Of a stretch of 64,000 nt of DNA, positions 17,857 through 26,579 are shown piece by piece. Within the stretch, counting starts at the first letter, position 1. Every line of letters starts with the position of its first letter. The notes below the pieces were generated by a model. It did not search any database. It was not told the DNA's origin and saw only the letters and a program-made list of their open reading frames with translations. Origin of the DNA: Actinomycetota bacterium (lineage in GTDB: Bacteria > Actinomycetota > Acidimicrobiia > Actinomarinales > Actinomarinaceae); NCBI GenBank assembly GCA_027729925.1, contig JAQCEB010000001.1, forward strand, positions 40,486 through 104,485. The letters are read 5' to 3'. The position numbers and the translations under genes are program-made.

Positions 17857-18682
17857 CAATAAAGATAGAAAATAAAACCATGGAAACACCTATCCAATTT
17901 AAAAAACCTAAAATTTCCTTAGCCACCAATATTCCAATTAGTAATGCAAAAATAGCTTCTAGGCTTAGAATCAAAGCAGAAGTTGACGCAGATATAAATT
18001 TTTGACCGTATAACTGTAGATAAAAAGCTGCAACATTTACAACTAATCCTAAAAATATAATTGGAAAAATTAATTCGCTTAAAAGGTAAAAATTATTTTT
18101 AGTTAAAAAAGGTATACAAAGTAATGCACCAGTCAAAGATTGTATAAACATTAACTGAGAAATTTCAAATTTATTAACATACTTTTCTACTAAAACGATA
18201 TGAACTGCATAGGAAAAAGCACAAAGTAAAGTAAAAAAATTTCCAGTAATTTGGGATAAATCGTTAATTGAAATGAGAAGTATTCCTATAAAGCCAATAA
18301 ATGAAAAGAAATAATTCTTTTTTGGAATTTTATTTTTATTTAGAAATCTAGATATAAAAGGAGTTAGTACTATATAAAATCCTGTAACGATGCCTGAATT
18401 TATAGAACTAGTAGTTAAAAGACCTTGAGTTTGAGTTATGTAACCTAACCACAAGAATAAACCCATTAAAATACCAGGCTTTAAAATCATTTTATTTGGA
18501 ATGCCGCCAATAATAAAAAATAAAATAGCAGCAATAAAATATCTGGTAAAAACTATAAACACTGGTTCAACGCTTTGAAGTAAATTTTTAACTATCAAAA
18601 ATGTAGAACCAAAAAATAAAGATGAAATAAATAAAGCTAAATATGCTTTTAGTCTCTTATTCTTGACCATTGGAATGAACAT
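17843..18682 (-). CDS. EamA/DMT-superfamily transporter
   Basis: Drug/metabolite-type exporter, substrate not predictable. 279 residues, ten hydrophobic segments forming two EamA repeats (LFISSLFFGSTFLIVKNLL at the N-terminus; LILSLEAIFALLIGILVAKE near residue 240, a typical repeat-2 motif). A TATAAT at 18684-18689 leaves only one base before the first ATG, so translation may begin at the Met four codons later (18670). Confidence 0.85.
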   Translation of the reverse strand: MFIPMVKNKRLKAYLALFISSLFFGSTFLIVKNLLQSVEPVFIVFTRYFIAAILFFIIGGIPNKMILKPGILMGLFLWLGYITQTQGLLTTSSINSGIVTGFYIVLTPFISRFLNKNKIPKKNYFFSFIGFIGILLISINDLSQITGNFFTLLCAFSYAVHIVLVEKYVNKFEISQLMFIQSLTGALLCIPFLTKNNFYLLSELIFPIIFLGLVVNVAAFYLQLYGQKFISASTSALILSLEAIFALLIGILVAKEILGFLNWIGVSMVLFSIFIVIKE

Positions 18683-18696
18683 TATTATATATATCT

Positions 18697-18702
18697 TAAA
18701 AT
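18697..18702 (+). promoter_or_regulatory. -10 box of nth, leaderless arrangement
   Basis: TAAAAT followed by exactly 6 bases and the nth ATG. It lies in a 26-bp divergent spacer that must also carry the promoter of the EamA gene. Confidence 0.45.
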
Positions 18703-18708
18703 AAATTT

Positions 18709-19350
18709 ATGAGTACTAAGAAACAAATTAAAGGTAAAAAAATTTTAAATATTTTAGAAGAGATTTATCCTTCAGTTCCAATTCCGTTAAATCATGAAGA
18801 CCCATTCACATTATTAGTAGCAGTTGTCTTGTCTGCTCAATGTACTGATGTTAGAGTAAATCAAGTTACTCCTTCATTATTCAGAGAAGGAGGTACTCCA
18901 AATAAAATGGCTAAATTACCTTTAAAAAAAATTGAAAAAATAATAAGACCATGTGGGTTGTCTCCACAGAAATCAAAAGCAATAAAAAATTTATCTTCTT
19001 TAATAGTTGAAAAATATAACTCTAAAGTTCCTGAGAGTTTTAGTGAACTTGAAAGTTTGCCAGGGGTCGGACACAAAACAGCATCAGTAGTTATGAGTCA
19101 AGCATTTAATATCCCAGCGTTTCCAATAGATACTCATATTCATCGACTTGCTTGGAGGTGGGGTTTGTCGTCAGGCAAAAATGTAATACAAACTGAGAAA
19201 GATTTAAAAAAAATTTTCCCTGAAAATAAATGGAATAAACTACATTTACAATTAATTTTTTATGGAAGAGAATATTGTCCTGCACGTGGACATGATTTAA
19301 GTAAATGTAAAATTTGTCAACTCTATAGAAGAAAGAGTAATTTTAAGTAA
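18709..19350 (+). CDS. nth: Endonuclease III-type DNA glycosylase
   Basis: Base-excision repair glycosylase/AP lyase for oxidised pyrimidines. 213 residues. The helix-hairpin-helix LPGVGHKTASVVM with catalytic Lys is near residue 117 and the catalytic Asp is in PIDTHIHRLAWR near 138. The C-terminal metal loop is odd: YCPARGHDLSKCKIC has only three Cys in a C-x9-C-x2-C pattern and no fourth Cys, so the usual [4Fe-4S] cluster is probably absent or changed. Confidence 0.93.
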   Translation: MSTKKQIKGKKILNILEEIYPSVPIPLNHEDPFTLLVAVVLSAQCTDVRVNQVTPSLFREGGTPNKMAKLPLKKIEKIIRPCGLSPQKSKAIKNLSSLIVEKYNSKVPESFSELESLPGVGHKTASVVMSQAFNIPAFPIDTHIHRLAWRWGLSSGKNVIQTEKDLKKIFPENKWNKLHLQLIFYGREYCPARGHDLSKCKICQLYRRKSNFK

Positions 19351-19382
19351 ACCTTCACAAAAATTTATTTTTTAACATTGTC

Positions 19383-19388
19383 TATATT
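19383..19388 (+). promoter_or_regulatory. -10 box of ccdA, leaderless arrangement
   Basis: TATATT is followed by exactly 6 bases and the ATG at 19395; no ribosome-binding site. Confidence 0.5.
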
Positions 19389-19394
19389 TGAATA

Positions 19395-20102
19395 ATGGAT
19401 ATAAATTTTAGTATTGCCTTTATATTTGGAATATTGTCCTTTTTCTCTCCATGCGTATTGCCATTAGTTCCAGGTTATTTATCAATTTTTTCACTACAAG
19501 GGAAAAGTAGATATGACAAAGTAGTTGGTTCTTTACAATTTATTTTAGGATTCTCGCTAGTTTTCATTTCGTTAGCCGCAATCACAACTACAGTTGGTTC
19601 ATTTTTTACTAAAAACTCAAGCACATTATCTAAGATAAGCGGAGTAATAATTATTACTTTTGGACTTATATTATTAATTCCAAAATTAAATTCAAACTAT
19701 TTCTATAGTTCAAATTTTATTAATATTGACAAATTTAAAAAAACGAAAAATTTTGTGATGGGTTTTACTTTTGGATTTGGATTTACTCCATGTATTGGAC
19801 CAGTTTTAGGAGCACTTTTAACGTTATCTTCAAATTCAGATACAGCTCAAACAGGAATACTATATTTGGTATTTTTTTCTATTGGACTTGGTATTCCATT
19901 TTTTACAATATCTATAATTTCAAATAGTGTTAACTACAAAAATAGATTCTTTATTAGTTTTCAAAAAATTTCATCAAAACTTTCTGGTGTTACTTTAATA
20001 TTTATTGGATCACTTATTTATTTAGATAAAATGTATATTTTAGCCTCTTTTTTTCAAAAACTATTAATAAACCTTAATCTTGAGTGGTTAAGTACAATTT
20101 AA
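19395..20102 (+). CDS. ccdA: Cytochrome c biogenesis protein CcdA
   Basis: Membrane thiol-disulfide transporter that passes reducing power across the membrane for cytochrome c maturation or other exported thiol proteins. 235 residues, six hydrophobic segments. The two redox Cys lie in SFFSPCVLPLVPGYLS near residue 19 and FGFTPCIGPVLGALL near 131, the internal repeat typical of CcdA/DsbD-beta. No ccsB/resB gene is adjacent in this window. Confidence 0.93.
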   Translation: MDINFSIAFIFGILSFFSPCVLPLVPGYLSIFSLQGKSRYDKVVGSLQFILGFSLVFISLAAITTTVGSFFTKNSSTLSKISGVIIITFGLILLIPKLNSNYFYSSNFINIDKFKKTKNFVMGFTFGFGFTPCIGPVLGALLTLSSNSDTAQTGILYLVFFSIGLGIPFFTISIISNSVNYKNRFFISFQKISSKLSGVTLIFIGSLIYLDKMYILASFFQKLLINLNLEWLSTI

Positions 20103-20105
20103 AAT

Positions 20106-20672
20106 ATGATTAATCTTCACTCCAATTATGCACTTAAAATTTCCGGTAAAGATTCGTATAAATTTATTGATTCGCTAATTTCAAATAAAATTGAAAATGA
20201 AAAATTTAAAGGTTCTTATTTATTAAAACCTGATGGAAAAATTGATTATTGGTTTTTAACTACCTTGAAGAATGAAGATATATTAATTCTTCAACAAAAG
20301 GAAGAACTTTTAAAAATAAAAAATTCATTAGAAAAATATAAAATTCGAATTATTTGTGAACTTGAAATTATTAAAGAAAACTATGTTTTAAATGTTTCAA
20401 ATCAAAATGATAAATTAATTATTGAAAAATTAGATAAGCCATTCCAGGAAGAAAATTGGAATGAGGTTTGTTTAAAACTTGCTTTACCTACTTCTGAAAT
20501 AACATTAAATGGTTTGATGCCAAATGAAGTAAACATGCTTGATAGTCTTGTTGATTACTACAAAGGTTGTTTTCTAGGTCAAGAACAAACATCACGAGTA
20601 AAATTTAGAGGAAAACCAAGAAGAATCCTTAAAACGAATGACTCTAATATTCAAGAAATTGTAAAAATTTAA
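20106..20672 (+). CDS. ygfZ: YgfZ/GcvT-like folate-binding protein, short
   Basis: YgfZ-family proteins use tetrahydrofolate to support Fe-S enzyme maturation. 188 residues against ~300-350 usually. The diagnostic YYKGCFLGQEQTSRVKFRGK motif is near residue 154, with the conserved Cys. The C-terminal barrel that normally follows is missing; the protein stops about 20 residues after the motif. Starts 3 bases after ccdA, so co-transcribed. Confidence 0.85.
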   Translation: MINLHSNYALKISGKDSYKFIDSLISNKIENEKFKGSYLLKPDGKIDYWFLTTLKNEDILILQQKEELLKIKNSLEKYKIRIICELEIIKENYVLNVSNQNDKLIIEKLDKPFQEENWNEVCLKLALPTSEITLNGLMPNEVNMLDSLVDYYKGCFLGQEQTSRVKFRGKPRRILKTNDSNIQEIVKI

Positions 20673-20680
20673 TATAAATT

Positions 20681-20992
20681 ATGCACTTAAGATGCAGTTT
20701 CTGCGGTAGGACAGTATTTCAAAATAAATCACCCGAATATACTTTGTGTTCAATTAATTGTAAAAAATTATTTATTAATAAACAAGAGATTGATTATTAC
20801 GAAAATAAAATTATGGAGCTTTTGGATATTAAGACAATTCAAGTATCAGAATTACAGAATCATTTTAAAATTCATGAAAAATTTAAAGTCGTTTCTGCTG
20901 TTCGAAGACTTATATATTTTAGAAAATTTATAAAAGCTAAAACAAAAAATGAAATTTCACAAAGAAGTTATATTTTTAAAGTGAAAAAATAG
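20681..20992 (+). CDS. Small zinc-ribbon protein with possible winged-helix domain, unknown
   Basis: 103 residues. The N-terminus has LRCSFCGR followed by LCSINCKK, a four-Cys metal knuckle at residues 4-27. The remaining basic/helical part (VSELQNHFKIHEKFKVVSAVRRLIYF) resembles a small helix-turn-helix. I do not recognise the family. It follows ygfZ by 8 bases and overlaps the convergent membrane gene by 17 bases. A nucleic-acid-binding role is a guess. Confidence 0.55.
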   Translation: MHLRCSFCGRTVFQNKSPEYTLCSINCKKLFINKQEIDYYENKIMELLDIKTIQVSELQNHFKIHEKFKVVSAVRRLIYFRKFIKAKTKNEISQRSYIFKVKK

Positions 20993-21572
20993 CGCCTTTG
21001 TCGAATTTTTTTAGAGAAAATTGTACTATCGGACCAACACTTAATACCATAATTATCGTACCCACTCCATATGATCCGCCTAAAATTACACCAACAACAA
21101 ATGCTGTAAAGTCTATTGCAATTCGAGTAACTCTAATACTTGGGCCAAGTTTTGAAATACCAACCATTATTCCATCCCTTGGACCAGGTCCAAGTCCTGC
21201 ACCTACATAAACCCCAACTCCAACTGCAAAAAATATTGTTCCAAAAACTAGATAAAAAACTTTTATTAAGAGTAATTTTGGTGATGGTAAAAATATCATA
21301 ACCACATCTATAACATTTCCAATTATTAGAATGTTCAATATTGTTCCTATAAAAGGTTTTTGTTTTAGCGGTATCCAACCAATTAAGAGAATGAAACCTG
21401 TAATAACTCCAGCAAATCCAATTTTTACATTTATTACTTGGCTAAAACCATCATGGAAAACATCCCAAGAATTTAATCCTAAGTCAGCCTCTATTGTAAA
21501 AGCCAAGCCAAATCCACATAAAAATAATCCAAAAATAAGTTGAGGCAATCTAGAAATTATTAATTTATTCAT
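20976..21572 (-). CDS. YczE/YyaS-type integral membrane protein
   Basis: Membrane protein of the YczE-like family; function unknown, some relatives are transport-like. About 198 residues from the ATG at 21572, which overlaps the upstream stop as ATGAATAA; a longer reading from 21590 exists. LPQLIFGLFLCGFGLAFTIEADLGLNSWDVFHDG at the start and GAGLGPGPRDGIMVG near residue 118 are characteristic. Five hydrophobic segments. Confidence 0.8.
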   Translation of the reverse strand: MNKLIISRLPQLIFGLFLCGFGLAFTIEADLGLNSWDVFHDGFSQVINVKIGFAGVITGFILLIGWIPLKQKPFIGTILNILIIGNVIDVVMIFLPSPKLLLIKVFYLVFGTIFFAVGVGVYVGAGLGPGPRDGIMVGISKLGPSIRVTRIAIDFTAFVVGVILGGSYGVGTIIMVLSVGPIVQFSLKKFDKGAIFSL

Positions 21573-21936
21573 TTTGAAACAAATTTTCAAGTACAGATAC
21601 TTTTTCTGGACATAGTTCGTATATTGATTGAAATCTTAAAATAGGTATTATTCTATTAGTTGATTCAAGCTCAATTCCAAAAGTTAAAAGTATCTTAGAA
21701 ATATTCAATAATGAATCATCTGCATTTTGCCATTCTTCTGCAGAGTTACAGATATTTTTTCCTATTTCAATAATTTCTTTATCTTTTAAATTTTTAAAAT
21801 TTTCATCACTATCTGCTATATAAATTTGATTCAAAAATTCTTCTCCAAATTTTGTTGGCTGTAAGGACTTATAGGTTATAAAAAAAATAATTAAAACAAC
21901 CAATATAAAGAAAAAAATATTTAATTTATTTTTCAT
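21565..21936 (-). CDS. Hypothetical membrane-anchored protein (123 aa)
   Basis: One hydrophobic segment near the N-terminus (LNIFFFILVVLIIFFITY), then an exported or periplasm-like acidic helical domain with two Cys (NICNSAEEW and YELCPEKV). The Met at 21936 is preferred to the open frame reaching 21990, because that extension would run into the tRNA gene. No recognised family. Confidence 0.6.
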   Translation of the reverse strand: MKNKLNIFFFILVVLIIFFITYKSLQPTKFGEEFLNQIYIADSDENFKNLKDKEIIEIGKNICNSAEEWQNADDSLLNISKILLTFGIELESTNRIIPILRFQSIYELCPEKVSVLENLFQNE

Positions 21937-21963
21937 AAAAATTAACTTCAATCTTTTAACTTG

Positions 21964-22045
21964 TACCCGGAGGGGGAGTCGAACCCCCACATCCGAAGAT
22001 ACTGGATTTTGAATCCAGCGCGTCTGCCAATTCCGCCATCCGGGC
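21964..22045 (-). tRNA. tRNA-Leu (anticodon CAA)
   Basis: Read on the minus strand, the 7-bp acceptor GCCCGGA pairs with TCCGGGT (one G-U). The anticodon stem CTGGA/TCCAG encloses the loop TTCAAAA, giving anticodon CAA. A long variable arm with TCTTCGGA marks a class II tRNA, and GTTCGA is the T-loop. CCA is not encoded. It reads UUG codons. Confidence 0.95.
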
Positions 22046-22111
22046 CTTATAAAGATTATATTTCATATGTAGTTGAATGGAGAAATAAATATTAAGTTTA
22101 AACTTAGATAA

Positions 22112-24616
22112 ATGATAATCCTTATTGATGGCCACAGCATAGCATTTAGAGCTTTCTATGCTTTACCAGAAACTTTAACAACGAAAGACGGTTTTCCGAC
22201 AAATGTTATACATGGTTTTCTGATGATGCTTGCAAGGTTAGTCAAAGAATATGAACCTAATCAAGTTATTGTAACTTGGGATATTTCTAAAAAGACTTTC
22301 AGATCTGATCTTTTCCCGGAATATAAAGCAAATAGAACTTCTTCACCGGATGTTTTTAAAGTACAAATAAAAAGTCTTCAGAATCTTCTCAAAACTTTTA
22401 ATATTCCCCAGGTTACTTTGGAAGGCTATGAAGCTGACGATGTATTAGGCTCTCTTGCTTTTCAATTTAATAATATAAATAAAGAAGTCCATATATTAAC
22501 TGGAGATAGAGATACTTTTCAATTAATTAATAACTTAACAAAAATCCTTTTTACAAAAAAAGGTATTAGCCAACTAGAGATTTTTGATGAATCAATGTTT
22601 AAAGAAAATTTTCAGATATCTTCTAAACAATATATTGAATATTTAGCATTGAAGGGGGATCCGTCAGATAACATTCCAGGAGTACCAGGAATTGGTGAAA
22701 AAACAGCTAAATCTTTACTAATTCAATTTTTTTCAATTGAAAATATTTTAAAGAATATCGATGAACTTAGTCCTAAAATTAAAGCAAGTTTAATTAAAAA
22801 TAAAAATTTACTCGATATAAGTAAAAAACTTGCTGAAATTAAAACTGATTTAACCCTACCAATACCAACAACAACAGTTAAAGAATCTGTTTTTTTTAGC
22901 AAGGAAATATTAAATAACTCTCTAAAGGATATAGATACTTTCGAGTTAAATCGATTTCTCGGCGTAACTGAAACTCAAAAAACAGAAAATTTAAAAGGTT
23001 TAAACTCTATAAATGAATACAAAGCCAAAACAAAATTAAATGGTAAATATCTAGTTTTCAAGCACAAAGATACTTTTTATTTCACAAACGGTAAAACTTA
23101 CGGAAAATCAATTTCAATTAATATATTTGAAGAAGTTATATCTGCTACTTCTCAGAATATTGCTTTTTCTAATCCGGAGATAATAAAATTTCAAAGTTTT
23201 ATTGCTTTGGACTGTATTTTATTTCTTATAGATCCATCAAATAAACCTGACACATTGTTAAACGTATGTAATTCGATTAATAGAGATAATAATTTAGATA
23301 AAAAATCAAGTGAGATAAGCTACCTAAGTTTCTTTCATGAAAATTTTGATCAGATAATAAATTTGCTTTCAAAATTTAATAAAGATAAAAAATCTCTTAG
23401 CTTATATAAAGAAATTGATTTTCCAATGTTAATAGTCCTATCAAATATGGAGAAGCAGGGGATAAATGTATCGCTAAAAAAAATGAAAGATTTATCTAAA
23501 TCACTTGCTTTAGAACTAAAAGAGCTTCAAAAAAAATGCTTTACTTTATCTGGAACAGATTTTAATTTAAACTCTCCTAAACAATTATCTGAGGTACTTT
23601 TCCAAAAATTAAAACTCCCAATCATTAAAAAAACGCCATCTGGTTCTCCTTCCACCGATGCAAGTGTACTTGAAGAATTAGCAATTAATAATGAACTACC
23701 ATCCGTGATCTTAAAATACAGAGAACTTGAAAAAATTAGATCGACATATGTTGACGGTCTTATTCCAGAAGTTTCCGAAAAAGAAAAAATACATACACAT
23801 TACAATCTTTTCGGTGCAGCTACTGGTAGATTATCATCTGAAAAACCAAATCTGCAAAATATTCCAAATAAAACTGAGCTAGGTCAAAAAATTAGAGATT
23901 TTTTTATATCAAAACCAACTCATAAATTTGTAATTTCAGATTATTCACAAATTGAATTAAGAGTTTTAGCACACCTAAGCAATGATAAGGAAATGATTAA
24001 AATTTTACAAAATGTAAATTCTGATATTCACTCAGAAACTGCATCAAGAATATTTGATGTAGATATTTCAAAAGTAGATTTTGAAATGAGAAGAAAGGCA
24101 AAAGAAGTCAATTTTGGACTTATTTACGGAATGGAAGCTTTTGGATTATCAAAAAGCTTAAATATAGAGCAAAAAGAAGCTACTAAGTTAATTGAAAATT
24201 ATTTTGCACAGTTTCCATCAATTAAAGGATATTTAGAAGAGGTAGTTAAATCAGCTGAACAAAAATCATACACATCAACTTTATTTGGAAGAAAAAGATT
24301 TATTAATGAACTTACTTCTTCTAATTTCCAGATTAAATCTATGGGTAAAAGAATAGCTATGAACGCCCCTATTCAAGGCACTGCAGCAGACATTATGAAA
24401 ATAGCTATGGTGAATATTTCCAATAAAATTGAAAAAAACAATGAAACTAAAATTTTATTACAGATTCATGATGAGATTGTTGTAGAGTCACCTGATAGAA
24501 ATATTGAAAATATAATCAAAATAATTGAACAAGAAATGCAAAATGCAGCTAAATTAAAAGTTCCGTTGTATGTAAACACTAAAGTCTCAACTTCTCTTGC
24601 AAATTTTAATAATTAG
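22112..24616 (+). CDS. polA: DNA polymerase I
   Basis: Repair and Okazaki-fragment polymerase. 834 residues. The N-terminal 5' nuclease domain (residues 1-~285) begins IILIDGHSIAFRAFYAL and has YEADDVLGSLA and GDPSDNIPGVPGIGEKTA. The middle domain (~290-430) lacks recognisable DxE proofreading motifs, so the 3'-5' exonuclease looks inactive, as in other actinobacterial PolA. Polymerase motifs: A (DYSQIELRVLAHLS, ~610), B (RRKAKEVNFGLIYG, ~657), C (QIHDEIV, ~785). Divergent from the tRNA. Confidence 0.96.
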   Translation: MIILIDGHSIAFRAFYALPETLTTKDGFPTNVIHGFLMMLARLVKEYEPNQVIVTWDISKKTFRSDLFPEYKANRTSSPDVFKVQIKSLQNLLKTFNIPQVTLEGYEADDVLGSLAFQFNNINKEVHILTGDRDTFQLINNLTKILFTKKGISQLEIFDESMFKENFQISSKQYIEYLALKGDPSDNIPGVPGIGEKTAKSLLIQFFSIENILKNIDELSPKIKASLIKNKNLLDISKKLAEIKTDLTLPIPTTTVKESVFFSKEILNNSLKDIDTFELNRFLGVTETQKTENLKGLNSINEYKAKTKLNGKYLVFKHKDTFYFTNGKTYGKSISINIFEEVISATSQNIAFSNPEIIKFQSFIALDCILFLIDPSNKPDTLLNVCNSINRDNNLDKKSSEISYLSFFHENFDQIINLLSKFNKDKKSLSLYKEIDFPMLIVLSNMEKQGINVSLKKMKDLSKSLALELKELQKKCFTLSGTDFNLNSPKQLSEVLFQKLKLPIIKKTPSGSPSTDASVLEELAINNELPSVILKYRELEKIRSTYVDGLIPEVSEKEKIHTHYNLFGAATGRLSSEKPNLQNIPNKTELGQKIRDFFISKPTHKFVISDYSQIELRVLAHLSNDKEMIKILQNVNSDIHSETASRIFDVDISKVDFEMRRKAKEVNFGLIYGMEAFGLSKSLNIEQKEATKLIENYFAQFPSIKGYLEEVVKSAEQKSYTSTLFGRKRFINELTSSNFQIKSMGKRIAMNAPIQGTAADIMKIAMVNISNKIEKNNETKILLQIHDEIVVESPDRNIENIIKIIEQEMQNAAKLKVPLYVNTKVSTSLANFNN

Positions 24617-24681
24617 TTTGTAAAAAACACAGATATGTTATTCTTATTGACGCAACACTATGAATGGAAAATTAAAAACAG

Positions 24682-25950
24682 ATGACAGATAATTCAATTG
24701 AAGCGCGTTCGGCTTCAAACGTCGTTGAACTTCCAGAAAATATAAAACCAGAAGATTTCCCAACACTTCTAGAGATGACTCTAGTTTCTTTTAATAATGG
24801 TGATGTTATTGAAGGTACAGTTGTCAAAGTTGACAGAAATGAAGTAATGGTTGATGTTGGATATAAATCAGAAGGAATAATTCCATCAAGAGAATTATCA
24901 GTACGTAAAGGCGTTAACCCAAAAGATTTAATTAAGCAAGGTGAAAAAATTAAAGCACTTGTTCTAGAAAAGGAAGATGATGAAGGTAGATTAATTCTTT
25001 CTATTAAAAGAGCTGTTTATGAAAAAGCTTGGGGAGACATTCAAGAAATTGCAGATTCAAAAAAATCAATTAAAGGGACTGTTATTGAATCCGTTAAAGG
25101 TGGATTAATTGTAGATATAGGCGTTAGAGGTTTTCTTCCTGCTTCATTAATTGATGTTCGAAGAGTTAAAGAATTATCTGCTTATGTTGGCGAGGAAATT
25201 GAAGCCAAAATTTTAGAACTTGATAGACAGAAAAATAATATAGTACTTTCAAGGAAAGCTCATCTTGAAGAAGAACTTTCGGAAGAAAGACAAGGTTTCC
25301 TTGACGATCTTCAAATAGGGGATGTTAAAGAAGGAAAAATATCTTCAATTGTTTCATTTGGTGCATTTGTTGATATCGGAGGTATGGATGGTTTAGTGCA
25401 TGTTTCAGAATTATCTTGGAGACATGTTGAAAATCCTAATGAAATTGTAAAAGTTGGAGACTCCGTTACAGTTAAAGTTCTTGAGATTGACAATGATAAA
25501 GAAAGAATCTCACTTTCTATTAAGCAAGTCAAAGAGGACCCTTGGTTAGATTTCGAATTACATTATAAAGAAAATGACGTTGTAGAAGGTGAGGTCACTA
25601 AAGTAGTACCATTTGGAGCATTTATTACAATTGGTAAAGGTGTAGAAGGTCTTGTTCATGTTTCTGAGATTTCTACTGAAAAAGTTGATTCACCTGAATT
25701 AGCTCTTGCAATTGGACAAAAAGTTCAAGTAAAGGTTACTGAATTAGATATCGAGAAAAGAAGAGTGAATCTTTCTATTAAACAAGCAGATCCTAATTGG
25801 AAAAATGTTGAAATTGAAAAAAATACCCCAAAAACTCACTCATTTGAATCTGAAGAAACTACTCCAAAACGTCAAACTGTAGAAGGAGTAGATGAGTCAT
25901 TAGCAAATATTCTTCAGGAGCTCAAAGAAAGAGGAATAGGAAACTCCTAG
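24682..25950 (+). CDS. rpsA: 30S ribosomal protein S1
   Basis: mRNA-binding ribosomal protein. 422 residues with four S1 (OB-fold) repeats at about 37-110, 125-193, 208-280 and 295-368; the last two have the strong SFGAFVDIGGMDGLVHVSEL and PFGAFITIGKGVEGLVHVSE cores. Four repeats is the actinobacterial/Firmicute-like form, against six in E. coli. No clear Shine-Dalgarno sequence precedes the ATG. The charged C-terminal tail is unstructured. Confidence 0.95.
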   Translation: MTDNSIEARSASNVVELPENIKPEDFPTLLEMTLVSFNNGDVIEGTVVKVDRNEVMVDVGYKSEGIIPSRELSVRKGVNPKDLIKQGEKIKALVLEKEDDEGRLILSIKRAVYEKAWGDIQEIADSKKSIKGTVIESVKGGLIVDIGVRGFLPASLIDVRRVKELSAYVGEEIEAKILELDRQKNNIVLSRKAHLEEELSEERQGFLDDLQIGDVKEGKISSIVSFGAFVDIGGMDGLVHVSELSWRHVENPNEIVKVGDSVTVKVLEIDNDKERISLSIKQVKEDPWLDFELHYKENDVVEGEVTKVVPFGAFITIGKGVEGLVHVSEISTEKVDSPELALAIGQKVQVKVTELDIEKRRVNLSIKQADPNWKNVEIEKNTPKTHSFESEETTPKRQTVEGVDESLANILQELKERGIGNS

Positions 25951-25968
25951 ATTATTTTTTTTAGCACT

Positions 25969-25974
25969 TAATCT
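25969..25974 (+). promoter_or_regulatory. -10 box of coaE, leaderless arrangement
   Basis: TAATCT is followed by 6 bases (aatgat) and the coaE ATG. Confidence 0.4.
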
Positions 25975-25980
25975 AATGAT

Positions 25981-26544
25981 ATGGCTAAAAAAGTTTACTT
26001 TCTAACCGGTCCAATTGGAAGTGGTAAAAGTACAGCTTCAAATTACCTTAAATCAAAAGGATATATAACAATAGATTTAGATAAAGTGTCGAATGAAATA
26101 TTATTCAGTGACGTTTCTAAAGATTTTCTTGTAATTAATTTTCCAGAAGTTACAACTAATAAATCAATTGATAAACAAAAACTAGCAAATATTGTTTTTC
26201 AAAATTCAAATAAATTAAAAATTCTTGAAGATTTTTTGCATCCTAAAGTTCAAGAAAAATTACTTGAAATACTTTCCAAAAACAATCAGATAGTATTTGT
26301 TGAAATTTCTGCACCAAAAAAAATAGAAAATGATTTAGATTATTTAGTTATTTTTTCAGATCGAGAAACAAGAATTAAAAGACTCATTGAGAGGGGAATG
26401 AATATTAAAGATATTAAAAATCGCATTAATTCTCAACCAAATGATCAATTTTGGTTAAAGGCTGGTTATACAATTACTAATATAGAAATTCAACAATTGT
26501 ATAGAGAAATAGATAAATTTTTAAAATTAAATAATTTAGAATAA
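25981..26544 (+). CDS. coaE: Dephospho-CoA kinase
   Basis: Final step of coenzyme A synthesis. 187 residues. P-loop TGPIGSGKST near residue 9, the substrate-binding IDLDKVSNEIL near 32, FLHPKVQ near 82 and DRETRIKRLIERG near 125 are the family landmarks. It stands alone, without the C-terminal UPF0157 extension of mycobacterial CoaE. Usual actinobacterial position rpsA-coaE-uvrB. Confidence 0.92.
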   Translation: MAKKVYFLTGPIGSGKSTASNYLKSKGYITIDLDKVSNEILFSDVSKDFLVINFPEVTTNKSIDKQKLANIVFQNSNKLKILEDFLHPKVQEKLLEILSKNNQIVFVEISAPKKIENDLDYLVIFSDRETRIKRLIERGMNIKDIKNRINSQPNDQFWLKAGYTITNIEIQQLYREIDKFLKLNNLE

Positions 26545-26545
26545 T

Positions 26546-26559
26546 CGAACATATGTTCT
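26546..26559. promoter_or_regulatory. LexA (SOS) operator of the uvrBAC operon
   Basis: CGAACATATGTTCT contains a perfect 12-bp palindrome (gaacatatgttc) and differs in one end base from the Gram-positive SOS box CGAACATATGTTCG. It lies 1 base after the coaE stop and ends 6 bases before the TATAAT of uvrB, where bound LexA would block RNA polymerase. Directly visible match to an established operator; regulation is inferred. Confidence 0.88.
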
Positions 26560-26565
26560 ACTTGA

Positions 26566-26571
26566 TATAAT
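26566..26571 (+). promoter_or_regulatory. -10 box of the uvrBAC operon
   Basis: TATAAT stands 8 bases before the uvrB ATG, immediately downstream of the LexA box. No Shine-Dalgarno sequence, so the message is leaderless or nearly so. Confidence 0.65.
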
Positions 26572-26579
26572 TAATTCCT

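Noticed and set aside
21133..21378. Minus-strand frame of 81 codons rich in Trp and Cys
   Set aside because: Low-complexity shadow of the YczE-like membrane gene.
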